From positions 124,001 to 188,000 of the forward strand of contig CAYJOL010000006.1 in NCBI GenBank assembly GCA_964371785.1: a DNA stretch of 64,000 bases, given 5' to 3'. Position numbers and translations under genes: made by a program. Positions within the stretch are counted from its first letter, which is position 1; each line of letters begins with the position of its first letter. Origin of the DNA: CAVQCT01 sp964371785. Its GTDB lineage: Bacteria; Zixibacteria; MSB-5A5; GN15; FEB-12. Under the pieces are notes generated by a model. That model was not told where the DNA came from and did not search any database. It worked only from the letters and a program-made list of their open reading frames with translations. Of the stretch, positions 1 through 8,566 are shown in pieces.

Positions 1-345
1 CATCTCGGCGATTTTCCCCTGGTGCAAGGCGATACCGCCCATGAGCTGAACATCGAACGGAACCATATTCCATTCCGTATCCTGACCGACTACACTCCAA
101 CGTTTACCGACATGTCGACGACAGGCCTCCTTGACCACGGCAAAAGCTTCAGTCATGATGTCATCGACAGTCGCGCCGTCGGCAAGACGCTGCCGAAACT
201 CGTCGGATTTTGCCCGCAGTTCGTCATCCGAGAGCGGCTGTAATTTCTCAAAGAAATCGTTAATCTCGGCGACAAGCGGAAGCATCCGTTTGGCATCGCG
301 CTCGTGCTTAGTCCCGAATATTTTCGTTATAATACTTGAAATCAT
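1..345 (-). CDS. secA: Protein translocase subunit SecA, N-terminal 115 residues (cut by window edge)
   Basis: The first 115 residues match the start of SecA, the cytoplasmic ATPase that drives proteins through SecYEG. Visible landmarks are the N-terminal KIFGTKHERDAKR segment, the SDDELRAKSDEFRQRLADG stretch, and FDVQLMGGIALHQGKIAEM, which runs into the Walker A motif beyond the window edge. The reading frame is open to base 1. I chose the ATG at 345 because GGGAT lies about five bases upstream of it; an in-frame ATG at 351 would add two residues. The next gene upstream, a secreted hydrolase on the same strand, ends about 145 bp away, so secA probably has its own promoter. Identification is firm; only the extent is missing. 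Confidence 0.95.
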   Translation of the reverse strand, partial: MISSIITKIFGTKHERDAKRMLPLVAEINDFFEKLQPLSDDELRAKSDEFRQRLADGATVDDIMTEAFAVVKEACRRHVGKRWSVVGQDTEWNMVPFDVQLMGGIALHQGKIAEM

Positions 346-490
346 TGGCATCCCAATTGGTTATACTGATTCAACAGAGGGAGGATACAAAATTCTCTTC
401 CAAAAGGCAACAATGCCTTTCAGCCCGCAGTTTTCTCACAAGCTTTTACTGCGCAGCGAGTTGCCGATAGCGCCAAGTTCCCTTAGTTCA

Positions 491-1831
491 CTACTGTCCG
501 ATAAAAGCGCTGATGTCGGCGATAACCGGTTCTGCGACATGTCCGGCCTGGTCATAGTCCGATGGCTGGGCCATGCCACTGCCGGTGATGAACAGGTGGT
601 TCAAATCCGGGTACAGCTTGAAGCTGACGTTCTTGCGGGCGTCCAAGGCTTTCTTCCAGAGATCGAAATCTTTTATGGTCACTTGATAATCGCGTGCGCC
701 CTGGAGAATGAGTATCGGCTGCGGGATTTTTGTGGCCACCTCGGCTGGTTTGTAGCCTCGCAGGTCGAGCCAGTAGGCGGCAGGGACACTCAGGGGAAGG
801 CTTGAGGCGGGAGTCTGCGCAGTCAGATCCGGCGACTCCGTCAGAGCCACTTGAACTTTGAGAGAATCGAGTTGGGCCTGCGTTGCTTTGCTGATAGAAC
901 TGTCGAGGGATGCAATATACACCATCTGCTCGAGAATCAGCTCGCCAAGTGGACGGGCCGCTCCGGCCAGAATAATGTAACCGTGCGCGTCGGGTGTAAG
1001 CAGCGCGATGCGCGGCATGAGCATACCACCGAGACTGTGACCAAGGATGAATACCCGGCTGCTGTCAACGCCACCAGTCTGGCGAAGTAATTGGAAGCCC
1101 GCCACCGCGTCGTCGATCGTTTCCTCTTTAACGGTTAACTTGTCAGTACTGTTCACGAACTGTTGCGGAAACGCCCGCGTTCTCTTCTCATATCTGAGAA
1201 CTGCGATCCCGCGCGATGCCAGCCCCCAGGCGATATCGCGAAACGGTTTGTTCGGTCCCACCGTTTCATCGCGGTCATTTGGTCCCGAACCATGCACCAG
1301 TACGAGCGCCGGGAATGGTCCAGAGCCGTTGGGCATGCTGATTGTGCCCGGAAGGGCAAAATCACCACTTCCAATCTTGACCTCAATCTCGTGGAACCTG
1401 GTGGAATCGACGTAGGGCGGTCGATCGTACCCGAGTTTAGGCGCCGAAGGCGCAAACCAGAGTCCGGCTAACTGGTTGGTGGTGTTGTAGACCAGTTTGA
1501 TATCCAGACGCATCTTGTCGAATATCGTGGTAACAATCACTATCTCATAATCCCCCTGGGAGGTGACATGAGATCCTTCAATCATCACGAATTTCCCTGC
1601 GCTCTGTTCTATTGACTTCCAGGTTTCTTCGAGACCTGTCACCGACATTGCGGCTTTCATCGTGCTGTCGAATGTGGAGGCCGCTGAAGCGTAGTCACCC
1701 GCGGAAAGCTGTCGCACGAAGAGTTCGGCCCGCTGGGTGCTCGTCGTGTCCGCAGCTTGCGCCGGACGGACCGCAACCAGTATGTTGGCCAGGACTACGG
1801 CGACCACTGTCAGAGCGATAGTTTTGCTCAT
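491..1831 (-). CDS. Secreted alpha/beta hydrolase with N-terminal DUF3887-like domain
   Basis: The 446-residue protein has a signal peptide ending near AQA (residue 26). A small domain at about residues 30-130 resembles DUF3887, followed by an alpha/beta-hydrolase domain from about residue 145. The hydrolase domain shows the HGSG oxyanion region (around 180-183), the nucleophile elbow GHSLGG with Ser266, an acid candidate in LQGARD and the catalytic His in DLNH near the C-terminus. This architecture is typical of periplasmic serine esterases or acyl-peptide-hydrolase-like enzymes; the substrate cannot be read from the sequence. It stands alone, divergent from rsgA across a 165-bp gap. Hydrolase fold is certain, exact activity unknown. 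Confidence 0.85.
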   Translation of the reverse strand: MSKTIALTVVAVVLANILVAVRPAQAADTTSTQRAELFVRQLSAGDYASAASTFDSTMKAAMSVTGLEETWKSIEQSAGKFVMIEGSHVTSQGDYEIVIVTTIFDKMRLDIKLVYNTTNQLAGLWFAPSAPKLGYDRPPYVDSTRFHEIEVKIGSGDFALPGTISMPNGSGPFPALVLVHGSGPNDRDETVGPNKPFRDIAWGLASRGIAVLRYEKRTRAFPQQFVNSTDKLTVKEETIDDAVAGFQLLRQTGGVDSSRVFILGHSLGGMLMPRIALLTPDAHGYIILAGAARPLGELILEQMVYIASLDSSISKATQAQLDSLKVQVALTESPDLTAQTPASSLPLSVPAAYWLDLRGYKPAEVATKIPQPILILQGARDYQVTIKDFDLWKKALDARKNVSFKLYPDLNHLFITGSGMAQPSDYDQAGHVAEPVIADISAFIGQ

Positions 1832-1996
1832 ATGTGTATATTCCTCACTCGTATTGTTGAATTCCCATACTCCGAAATTACTGCTTAGTTACCTTCCAAA
1901 GTAGCTTTTATTCAGGAAAACTCTGCCTGAATGGTCTGGTTATCGCGGGTCACTAATCGCTTGTACTGGATCGACCTGTATTTTAGATTGCAATCA

Positions 1997-2902
1997 ATGA
2001 GTGGATTGGAACAGGGAATAGTTGTGGCCACCAGAGGGCGATTGTTTGAAGTCCGGGCCCAGGATGGGCTCCGGATCAAATGCGAAGTCAGACATAAGGT
2101 CAAAACCGGCAGCGAGGACGTGACGCCGGTGGCCGTGGGGGACGATGTCTTGTTTAGCCGCACTGACGATGGCCGCGGAACCATTGAGAAGGTTTCGACT
2201 CGAATCAGCATGTTTGCCCGCCCGGCCAAAGGTATGGAAGGTCGGGTTCAGGTGATAGCCGCCAACATCGACCGATTGGCGATAGTAGTTTCCATTAAGT
2301 CACCTGAGCTCAAAACAGGCCTGATCGATCGATTTATCATAGCTGCCCTCGTCGGCCACATGGCTCCGTTTGTCATCGTCAACAAGGTAGATCTGGACCA
2401 GCCCGAGGAACTTGACTATATCATTCAGACCTACCGGTTGCTGGGTTATCAAGTCTCACTCGTCTCAGCTTTAACCGGCTCGGGGATGGACGAACTCCGG
2501 GAAAATCTGAATGGCCATCGGACAATTTTTGTGGGACATTCCGGCGTGGGGAAGTCATCTCTACTGAACGAATTAATACCCGGTCTGGAAATCAAAACAA
2601 AGGCCGTTTCTTCTTACAGCAACCGCGGGACCCACGCCACGACATCGATCGAGCTGTTTGAGCTTCCCTCGGGCGGTTTTATCGTTGATTCCCCCGGCCT
2701 TAAAGTGCTGGGACTGCGAACGGTAGAGAAAGATGAGGTGGTTCACTATTATCCGGAGTTCGAGCCGTACATGGGGAAATGCCGTTTTTCGACCTGCACC
2801 CATATCCATGAGCCGGATTGTGCTGTAAAGGAAGCAGTTAGCAGCGGCAGCATAGCCCTGTTCAGGTACCAGAACTATTGCGCAATTGTCGAAACGCTAT
2901 GA
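1997..2902 (+). CDS. rsgA: Ribosome small subunit-dependent GTPase A (RsgA/YjeQ)
   Basis: RsgA is a GTPase that helps late maturation of the 30S ribosomal subunit. The 301-residue protein shows the family's circularly permuted order of GTPase motifs: an N-terminal OB-fold (about 1-75), G4 NKVD at 129-132, then G1 GHSGVGKS at 180-187, the THATT switch, and G3 DSPG at 231-234. A C-terminal zinc-binding segment has the CRFSTCTHIHEPDC cysteine/histidine spacing. The frame is open 22 codons further upstream, but the ATG at 1997 gives the normal family N-terminus; no strong ribosome binding site is visible. It is followed 55 bp later by an MCE-domain gene with no obvious functional link. Confidence 0.95.
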   Translation: MSGLEQGIVVATRGRLFEVRAQDGLRIKCEVRHKVKTGSEDVTPVAVGDDVLFSRTDDGRGTIEKVSTRISMFARPAKGMEGRVQVIAANIDRLAIVVSIKSPELKTGLIDRFIIAALVGHMAPFVIVNKVDLDQPEELDYIIQTYRLLGYQVSLVSALTGSGMDELRENLNGHRTIFVGHSGVGKSSLLNELIPGLEIKTKAVSSYSNRGTHATTSIELFELPSGGFIVDSPGLKVLGLRTVEKDEVVHYYPEFEPYMGKCRFSTCTHIHEPDCAVKEAVSSGSIALFRYQNYCAIVETL

Positions 2903-2957
2903 CCACGGTGGGTTGTTAATTTAAGAAATAGTAACAGGTTACCGATATATATCGAAT

Positions 2958-3860
2958 ATGGCAGCAAAAAACATAGAATTCCGTGTTGGCGTGGTAATCC
3001 TGCTGGGATTGATAATTCTGGCCGGCTCGCTCTTCTGGCTCCAGGGATTCCAGCTCGAACAGAATTCACAGCGCATTTACGTTCGATTTGCCGACGTTGG
3101 CACACTGGCGGTGGGCGATAGGATAACGGTTCACGGCGTGCGGTCCGGTAAAGTCAATAGCCTTGCTCTCGATGACAAGGGGGTCGTGGTCGAGTTGCTG
3201 CTGGATCGGGGAGTTGTTCTCAAGCAAGACGCCGCTTTTTTGATCAAGAACCTTGGTTTGATGGGTGAGCGATTTGTCGCAATCACCCCGGGCACTGACA
3301 CCGCGCTGTTCAACAATGCCGACACTGTTACCGGAAATTATGACACCGGATTGCCTGACGTTCTCGGCATCCTTGGAGATATGATTCAGGAGGTTCGGAG
3401 CTTTGTCCACACGTTTAAGACAACCTTTGGTTCTGACACCAACCTTGCCCGCATCGATCGTACGCTGGCAAACATTGAACGCTCAACCGGCTCACTCTCG
3501 GATTACCTGAATCGTAATCAGTCCAACCTGGATAAGACTGCGGAAAATTTCTTCCAGGCATCTAAGGACATGAGACGGATTTTGGGAGAAAACTCGGGAC
3601 GGGTGGATTCAGCCGCGGTTCGCATGGACCGGATTACATACAAATTGGACCATTTTACCAATCGTCTGGACAGCCTGGCAACCGCCTTCAGGCAATTCGC
3701 CGATGATCTTAACAATCCGGAGGGTTCGTTACAGCTTTTGATGGAAGATCGGAGACTTTACGATGACCTTCGGAGAACAGCTGATAATATCGATGCCCTC
3801 GTGCAGGATATGCGCGCTAATCCAAAGAAATACATAGACTTGAAGGTTGAGCTGTTCTAA
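2958..3860 (+). CDS. MlaD/MCE-domain protein
   Basis: This 300-residue protein has an N-terminal transmembrane anchor (about residues 9-27) and an MCE/MlaD domain (about 35-115, containing ADVGTLAVGDRITVHGVRSG and GLMGERFVAI). A long helical region follows, rich in predicted amphipathic segments. MCE proteins are the periplasmic lipid-binding part of Mla-type ABC transporters that move phospholipids between inner and outer membranes. The usual MlaE permease and MlaF ATPase are not next to it: rsgA lies upstream and a sirtuin downstream. It must therefore work with partners encoded elsewhere or be a lone component. No Shine-Dalgarno sequence is evident before the ATG. Family assignment strong; transport role inferred. 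Confidence 0.88.
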   Translation: MAAKNIEFRVGVVILLGLIILAGSLFWLQGFQLEQNSQRIYVRFADVGTLAVGDRITVHGVRSGKVNSLALDDKGVVVELLLDRGVVLKQDAAFLIKNLGLMGERFVAITPGTDTALFNNADTVTGNYDTGLPDVLGILGDMIQEVRSFVHTFKTTFGSDTNLARIDRTLANIERSTGSLSDYLNRNQSNLDKTAENFFQASKDMRRILGENSGRVDSAAVRMDRITYKLDHFTNRLDSLATAFRQFADDLNNPEGSLQLLMEDRRLYDDLRRTADNIDALVQDMRANPKKYIDLKVELF

Positions 3861-3915
3861 GCGTAGCCTCCAGATTTATTTTGTCTTTTCCCCTTCCGCA
3901 TCATATCATACCCTG

Positions 3916-4662
3916 ATGAAGTATGAAGGGCTCTCACAACTGGCCGCCACAATCAAAAACACCGGATCCTGTGTAGTTCTTACCGGAGCGGGTATCTCAG
4001 CCGAATCAGGTGTGCCCACTTTTCGAGGCAAGGAAGGGTTGTGGGGGAAGTTCCGGGCAGAGGAATTGGCTACCATGGAAGCATTCAGCGCCAATTCTCG
4101 CCTGGTCTGGGAGTGGTACAATTGGCGCCGTGACCTCATGAAGAATGTCAAACCCAATCCGGGACATCTTGCCTTGACTGATTTGGAGCAGATGCTGGAT
4201 CACTTTGTGCTGATCACGCAGAATGTCGATGGTCTGCATCGCAGGGCGGAGACGCAAAGCATCCTTGAACTTCACGGTAACATTTACCGGAACAAATGTG
4301 TCGAATGTGACAAGCCGTACACCGGTTCAGATGAAATCAACCCGGATAATATCCCGACTTGCATTCTGTGCGGGGGGAAGATTCGTCCCGATGTTGTCTG
4401 GTTCGGCGAGATGCTTAATCCGAAAGTAATTGACCAGGCCTTTTTGGAAAGCGAACGTGCCGACGTCTTTCTTGTCGTGGGGACATCGGCCATCGTGCAC
4501 CCGGCGGCATCCCTGCCTGAAACGGCCAAAAGGCACGGAGCCACGGTTGCCGAGGTGAATCTTGAGGAAACTCCTCTGACATCGCTGGCCGATTATCACT
4601 TTTCCGCCGCTGCGGGAGAGTTTCTGCCCGATCTGGTTCGCGAATTAAGGGAAATCAGATGA
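3916..4662 (+). CDS. cobB: NAD-dependent protein deacylase (sirtuin, CobB/SIRT5-like)
   Basis: Sirtuins remove acyl groups from lysines using NAD. In this 248-residue protein the NAD-binding GAGISAESGVPTFRG (24-38) and TQNVDGLH (101-108) motifs are present, with catalytic His120 in ELHGN and a zinc site of C128/C131 and C149/C152. The pair Y68-x-x-R71 (WYNWRR) is the signature that in SIRT5/CobB binds acidic acyl groups, so desuccinylase or demalonylase activity is plausible by family knowledge. The frame stays open upstream into the MCE gene, but the ATG at 3916 starts right before the conserved core and leaves 55 bp after the MCE stop. Confidence 0.92.
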   Translation: MKYEGLSQLAATIKNTGSCVVLTGAGISAESGVPTFRGKEGLWGKFRAEELATMEAFSANSRLVWEWYNWRRDLMKNVKPNPGHLALTDLEQMLDHFVLITQNVDGLHRRAETQSILELHGNIYRNKCVECDKPYTGSDEINPDNIPTCILCGGKIRPDVVWFGEMLNPKVIDQAFLESERADVFLVVGTSAIVHPAASLPETAKRHGATVAEVNLEETPLTSLADYHFSAAAGEFLPDLVRELREIR

Positions 4663-4737
4663 CCGGGGCCGCTGCAACCGGCTCGAGGGCGTACCGTATA
4701 AGAAGCGAGAAACTTAGCAGATAGGTAGTAGTCTTCG

Positions 4738-6861
4738 GTGAAATTCACATTCCGCACAGGGCGCGCAATTCTCGGTCTTCTGATCCTGGCTGTTGGTCTG
4801 GGGGGCTGTGTCTATTACAATACGTTTTACAATGCGAAAAAGGCTTTCAACGAAGCCGAGAAAAACCGCAAGGCCAGCCAGTATAGTAGCGCGCGGGTCA
4901 ACACCGCTCAGTACAATGTCGCAATAGAAAAATCGCTCAAAATAATCGAGAACTACCCGAACTCGAAGTACTTTGATGATGCGCTGTTTGTCCTCGGTGT
5001 CTCCTATTTCTACACCGAGAAGTACTCCAAGGCGGAGCGCCGATTCCGCGAAATTCTGGCCAATTATCCAAATTCAAATTATGTCCCGGAGTCGGAAGTT
5101 TACCTGGCCAAGACGAGATTGAAGCTGATGGACGAAGCCGGGGCGATGGAGGAATTCCAGTCGGTCTTCACGGGCAAGACGCAGCGGGAATACAAGACCG
5201 AAGCCGCCATGGCGCTGGGGACATATCATTTTGACAATAGAGATTACAAACGGGCATTACCGTACCTCCTCGCAGTTCGTGATTCGCTCGGCTCGGACGA
5301 CCAGAAAAAAATCGCCCAGAGATTCATTGCCGATTCTTATTTCGATCTGTTTCGCTTCGCCGATGCTCAGAGCGCTTATCTTCAGATCCTCGGGATGAAA
5401 CCGACCAAGGATGATCGTTACCACGCACTCTTTCAGGCTGCCAGTTCAGCGTATCGTTTGATGAAAATTACGACGGGAATCGATTACCTGAATACGCTGA
5501 TGAACGACGAGATCTATTTTGACTCGTTGAGCGTGTTGAAATTGAAAGTGGCCGAAGGATACGAGTACAATGAGAATGTAGATCGCGCTGAAGAAATCTA
5601 TCGCGATGTAGGGGAGACGGCGACAAATAAAAACTACGCGGGGGAAGCCTACTACAAGCTCGGACTGATCTATCAGTTCGATTATGACAACCTCGAGGAG
5701 GCGAAGAAGTTCTATGACAAGGCGGTGGAGAACAGCCGTTCCAGCGAAGCCGGACAGGACGCCCTGCAGCGCTCATCGGATATCGGCAAATTGGCCACCT
5801 TCGCCCGCACCGCCAAAATAGATTCCACTACCAGTCAATCGGTCATAGATGAAGCCGGGAAAACACAGTATCAGCTTGCCGAGCTGTATTGGTTCGGGTT
5901 GGATAAGCCGGACAGCGCAGTCATCGAAATGCAGTACGTAGTCGATTCCTTCCCTCGTTCGGCGATTGCGCCGCGGGCGATGATCGCACTGTCCCAGATG
6001 TATCGGGATTACAGGGCTGATACTACCGCTGCCGATTCGATTCTGCATCTGGCGCTCGCGCGCTACCCACATTCCGATTATACCGGAGAGCTTATTGATT
6101 TGCTCGGTCTCAAGGGGACACCGGCCGATACAGGTTATGCCGAAGTATATCTCAATCGAGCCGAGGACTTTGTTGTGACGGACTCATTACCGGACTCCGC
6201 CACCTACTATTATCAGTACCTAGTCGATCACTTCCCGGAGTCAAAATACTACCAGCAGGCCAAATTCAGCCTCATCTGGTTAACTGAAAATTACCAGAGC
6301 CCGGGTGATTCTTCATTGATCACAGCCTACACCCAATTTATAGACTCGTTCCCCAGCTCCCCCTGGGCATCGGAAGCTCGAAAACGCTTAAGCAGTACAC
6401 CTACCCGACGCCCTCAGAATGAGCGGTCACCGGACTCGACAGACGTTCAATTGGCTCAGGAGGGCGACAGCACCGGCTTGCCCGATGGGACGTCCAGTGG
6501 AGTCGAAGGGGATTCCTCGACATATGTCGATCCGTTGACGGCCCTTTACATTGGGCCAAACGGGGATTCAATTAAGAATATGCCGCTGGAGCCGATGCAG
6601 ACACTCGATACGTTCATTTACCCGACCGAAGCCTATCGTTCGAACTGGGAGGGGGACTTATATTTTCAAATCTTCCTTGATTTTTCAGGGGAAGTTATTG
6701 ATTATATCCTGAAAATACGGTCAGATAATGATGCTATTAACCGGGAGGCGACTAAAGCAGTGGCGTCCATGACGTTTGATCCGCTCAGGATCCCCCCCGA
6801 GTTGCAGGGCGCATGGTTTGTATTTAAATTTAGAGTGAGACTCCCGGAACATCTGCGATGA
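4738..6861 (+). CDS. TPR outer-membrane lipoprotein with TonB-like C-terminal domain
   Basis: The 707-residue protein starts at a GTG codon and has a lipoprotein signal ending in the lipobox LGGC (Cys24). Multiple TPR/BamD-like repeats follow (about 55-540) with recurrent motifs such as NYPNSKYFDDALFVLG and ANYPNSNYVPESEVYLA. Then comes a low-complexity Ser/Asp/Gly linker (about 550-600), and the last 100 residues look like a TonB C-terminal fold (YFQIFLDFSGEVIDYILKI, then VASMTFDPLR). BamD-like TPR lipoproteins scaffold outer-membrane assembly; a TonB-like terminus on a lipoprotein is unusual. Its stop overlaps the pyrK start by ATGA, so it is translationally coupled to the pyrimidine genes. 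I do not recognise a named family for the whole protein. Confidence 0.8.
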   Translation: MKFTFRTGRAILGLLILAVGLGGCVYYNTFYNAKKAFNEAEKNRKASQYSSARVNTAQYNVAIEKSLKIIENYPNSKYFDDALFVLGVSYFYTEKYSKAERRFREILANYPNSNYVPESEVYLAKTRLKLMDEAGAMEEFQSVFTGKTQREYKTEAAMALGTYHFDNRDYKRALPYLLAVRDSLGSDDQKKIAQRFIADSYFDLFRFADAQSAYLQILGMKPTKDDRYHALFQAASSAYRLMKITTGIDYLNTLMNDEIYFDSLSVLKLKVAEGYEYNENVDRAEEIYRDVGETATNKNYAGEAYYKLGLIYQFDYDNLEEAKKFYDKAVENSRSSEAGQDALQRSSDIGKLATFARTAKIDSTTSQSVIDEAGKTQYQLAELYWFGLDKPDSAVIEMQYVVDSFPRSAIAPRAMIALSQMYRDYRADTTAADSILHLALARYPHSDYTGELIDLLGLKGTPADTGYAEVYLNRAEDFVVTDSLPDSATYYYQYLVDHFPESKYYQQAKFSLIWLTENYQSPGDSSLITAYTQFIDSFPSSPWASEARKRLSSTPTRRPQNERSPDSTDVQLAQEGDSTGLPDGTSSGVEGDSSTYVDPLTALYIGPNGDSIKNMPLEPMQTLDTFIYPTEAYRSNWEGDLYFQIFLDFSGEVIDYILKIRSDNDAINREATKAVASMTFDPLRIPPELQGAWFVFKFRVRLPEHLR

Positions 6862-7652
6862 CGAAACCTACATGTGAAGACACTTTCTTAATCAAAAAAC
6901 GTGATCTCAAAAATGATTACTTTTCGCTGACCTTTCAACACTACTCCCGGGCAGGTGAATGCGCACCCGGGCACTTCGTTCACGTCCAGTTGCCATCGAC
7001 AGACATTTATTTTCGGCGCCCCATGTCGGTCGCATCGTCCTCAGCCGATACCGGCGAACTTGAAATAATCTTCAAAGTATTTGGACGAGGAACTCGTCTC
7101 ATGGGGGGCCTTCGTAAGACCGACCGGGTCAACATCCTCGGACCGTTGGGTGTTCCCTTTAAGCTACCGGGCAAAAAAGAGCGAGTTATCATGGTGGCCG
7201 GGGGCGTGGGCTTCCCGCCGCTCTTGTATCTGGCTACCCGGATGGTCCAACGCGGGTATGACCCAAAACAGATCGAGTTTTTCTATGGCGGCAGGTCGGC
7301 GGCGGATATTATCGAGATTCCTCGAATCAAGAGAACCGGCGTGAATTTTCATCCGGTCACCGAAGACGGGACGGTTGGCGAAAAGGGTCTTGTCACCCGG
7401 CCGGTCGAACAGTTCATAGGTTCGCATACCGGCGAGAAACTTCGTATATATGGATGCGGCCCGGACGGTATGCTCAGGGCTACCAACGAACTGGGTGTCC
7501 GTCTGAACGTGCCGGGCCAGATTTCGCTCGAGGCGCCCATGCCCTGCGGAGTTGGGATCTGCCTCGGTTGTGTCGTCCCGCTCGTCAAAGGAGGACATGC
7601 CCGGGTATGCTGCGACGGTCCAGTTTTTGAAATAGGCGAGGTAGTCTTATGA
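6858..7652 (+). CDS. pyrK: Dihydroorotate dehydrogenase B, electron transfer subunit PyrK
   Basis: PyrK passes electrons from the type 1B dihydroorotate dehydrogenase to NAD through FAD and a [2Fe-2S] cluster. The 264-residue protein shows the FAD-binding RRPMSVASS motif (about 53-61), the NAD-binding GGVGFPPLLYLA loop, and a C-terminal cluster motif CGVGICLGC followed by a distal CC pair. It overlaps the upstream lipoprotein gene and the downstream pyrD gene by 4 bp each (ATGA), so the two subunits of the heterotetramer are made together. Confidence 0.95.
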   Translation: MTKPTCEDTFLIKKRDLKNDYFSLTFQHYSRAGECAPGHFVHVQLPSTDIYFRRPMSVASSSADTGELEIIFKVFGRGTRLMGGLRKTDRVNILGPLGVPFKLPGKKERVIMVAGGVGFPPLLYLATRMVQRGYDPKQIEFFYGGRSAADIIEIPRIKRTGVNFHPVTEDGTVGEKGLVTRPVEQFIGSHTGEKLRIYGCGPDGMLRATNELGVRLNVPGQISLEAPMPCGVGICLGCVVPLVKGGHARVCCDGPVFEIGEVVL

Positions 7653-8566
7653 GTCCGGATATCAAAGTCACAATCGCCGGTGTCGAGTTCGCCACTCCGA
7701 TCATGACGGCTTCGGGCTGTTGCGGCTATGGAGAAGAGCTGGCCGACATCTTTCCCCTTTCCAAGCTTGGCGCACTGGTGACGAAATCGATCACGCTCAA
7801 TCCGAGACTCGGACACCCGCCGCCGCGAACGGCTGAAGTCTCAGCCGGAATGCTTAACGCTATCGGACTGGCCAACGTCGGTATCGAGAAATTTATCTCC
7901 GACAAAATCCCGTTTCTACAGAAGCAAAAAACAAAAGTGATCGTCAATGTCGCGGGCTCGACGCTCGACGAATATGTGGAAGTCTGTGCCCGCTTAAATG
8001 ATTGCGATCGGGTGGACATGATTGAGCTGAATATCAGTTGTCCGAATGTCGATGAAGGCGGGTTGGAGTTTGGCGCGCACCCGCAGATGACGCACAAAGC
8101 CATCAGCGCAGTCAAGAAGGTCTTTTCCCGCCCGCTTATCGCGAAACTCTCACCGAATGTGACGTCGGTCGTCGACATCGCAAAAGCGGCCGAGCAGGGA
8201 GGCGCAGACGCGTTTTCGCTTATCAACTCCCTGATTGGCACGTCGATCGACATTGAAACTTGGCGTCCCCGCCTGACCAATAACAAGGGGGGATTGACCG
8301 GACCGGCGGTTAAACCGGTGGCATTGGCGATGGTGAATGCAGTCTATTCAGCGTGTAAACTTCCCATAATCGGTATCGGTGGGATCAGCAACGCCAACGA
8401 TGTCGTGGAGTTTCTATTGTGCGGGGCCACCGCAGTCCAGGTGGGGACGGCGTTGTTTGTTGAACCCGACGCACCGGTGACAATCGCCGAAGGACTCAAG
8501 CGGTATATGAGAAGCAAGAACCTTCGTTCCGTGAACGAACTCGTCGGAAAGGTAAGGAAGTACTAA
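7649..8566 (+). CDS. pyrD: Dihydroorotate dehydrogenase B, catalytic subunit PyrD
   Basis: PyrD oxidises dihydroorotate to orotate with FMN, the fourth step of UMP synthesis. The 305-residue length is normal for the class 1B catalytic subunit. Class 1 markers are the KSITLNPRLGHPPPRTAE stretch, the GLANVG loop, NISCPN (the class-1 active-site cysteine), the AKLSPN lysine motif, and GIGGISNANDVVEFLLCGA near the FMN phosphate site. Its partner PyrK lies directly upstream with a 4-bp overlap, and the stop codon shares one base with the pyrF start (TAATG). Confidence 0.96.
   Translation: MSPDIKVTIAGVEFATPIMTASGCCGYGEELADIFPLSKLGALVTKSITLNPRLGHPPPRTAEVSAGMLNAIGLANVGIEKFISDKIPFLQKQKTKVIVNVAGSTLDEYVEVCARLNDCDRVDMIELNISCPNVDEGGLEFGAHPQMTHKAISAVKKVFSRPLIAKLSPNVTSVVDIAKAAEQGGADAFSLINSLIGTSIDIETWRPRLTNNKGGLTGPAVKPVALAMVNAVYSACKLPIIGIGGISNANDVVEFLLCGATAVQVGTALFVEPDAPVTIAEGLKRYMRSKNLRSVNELVGKVRKY

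Noticed and set aside
131..805. 224-codon plus-strand frame across the secA start and the hydrolase end
   Set aside because: It covers two genes with clear motifs on the minus strand and shows no coding signal of its own.
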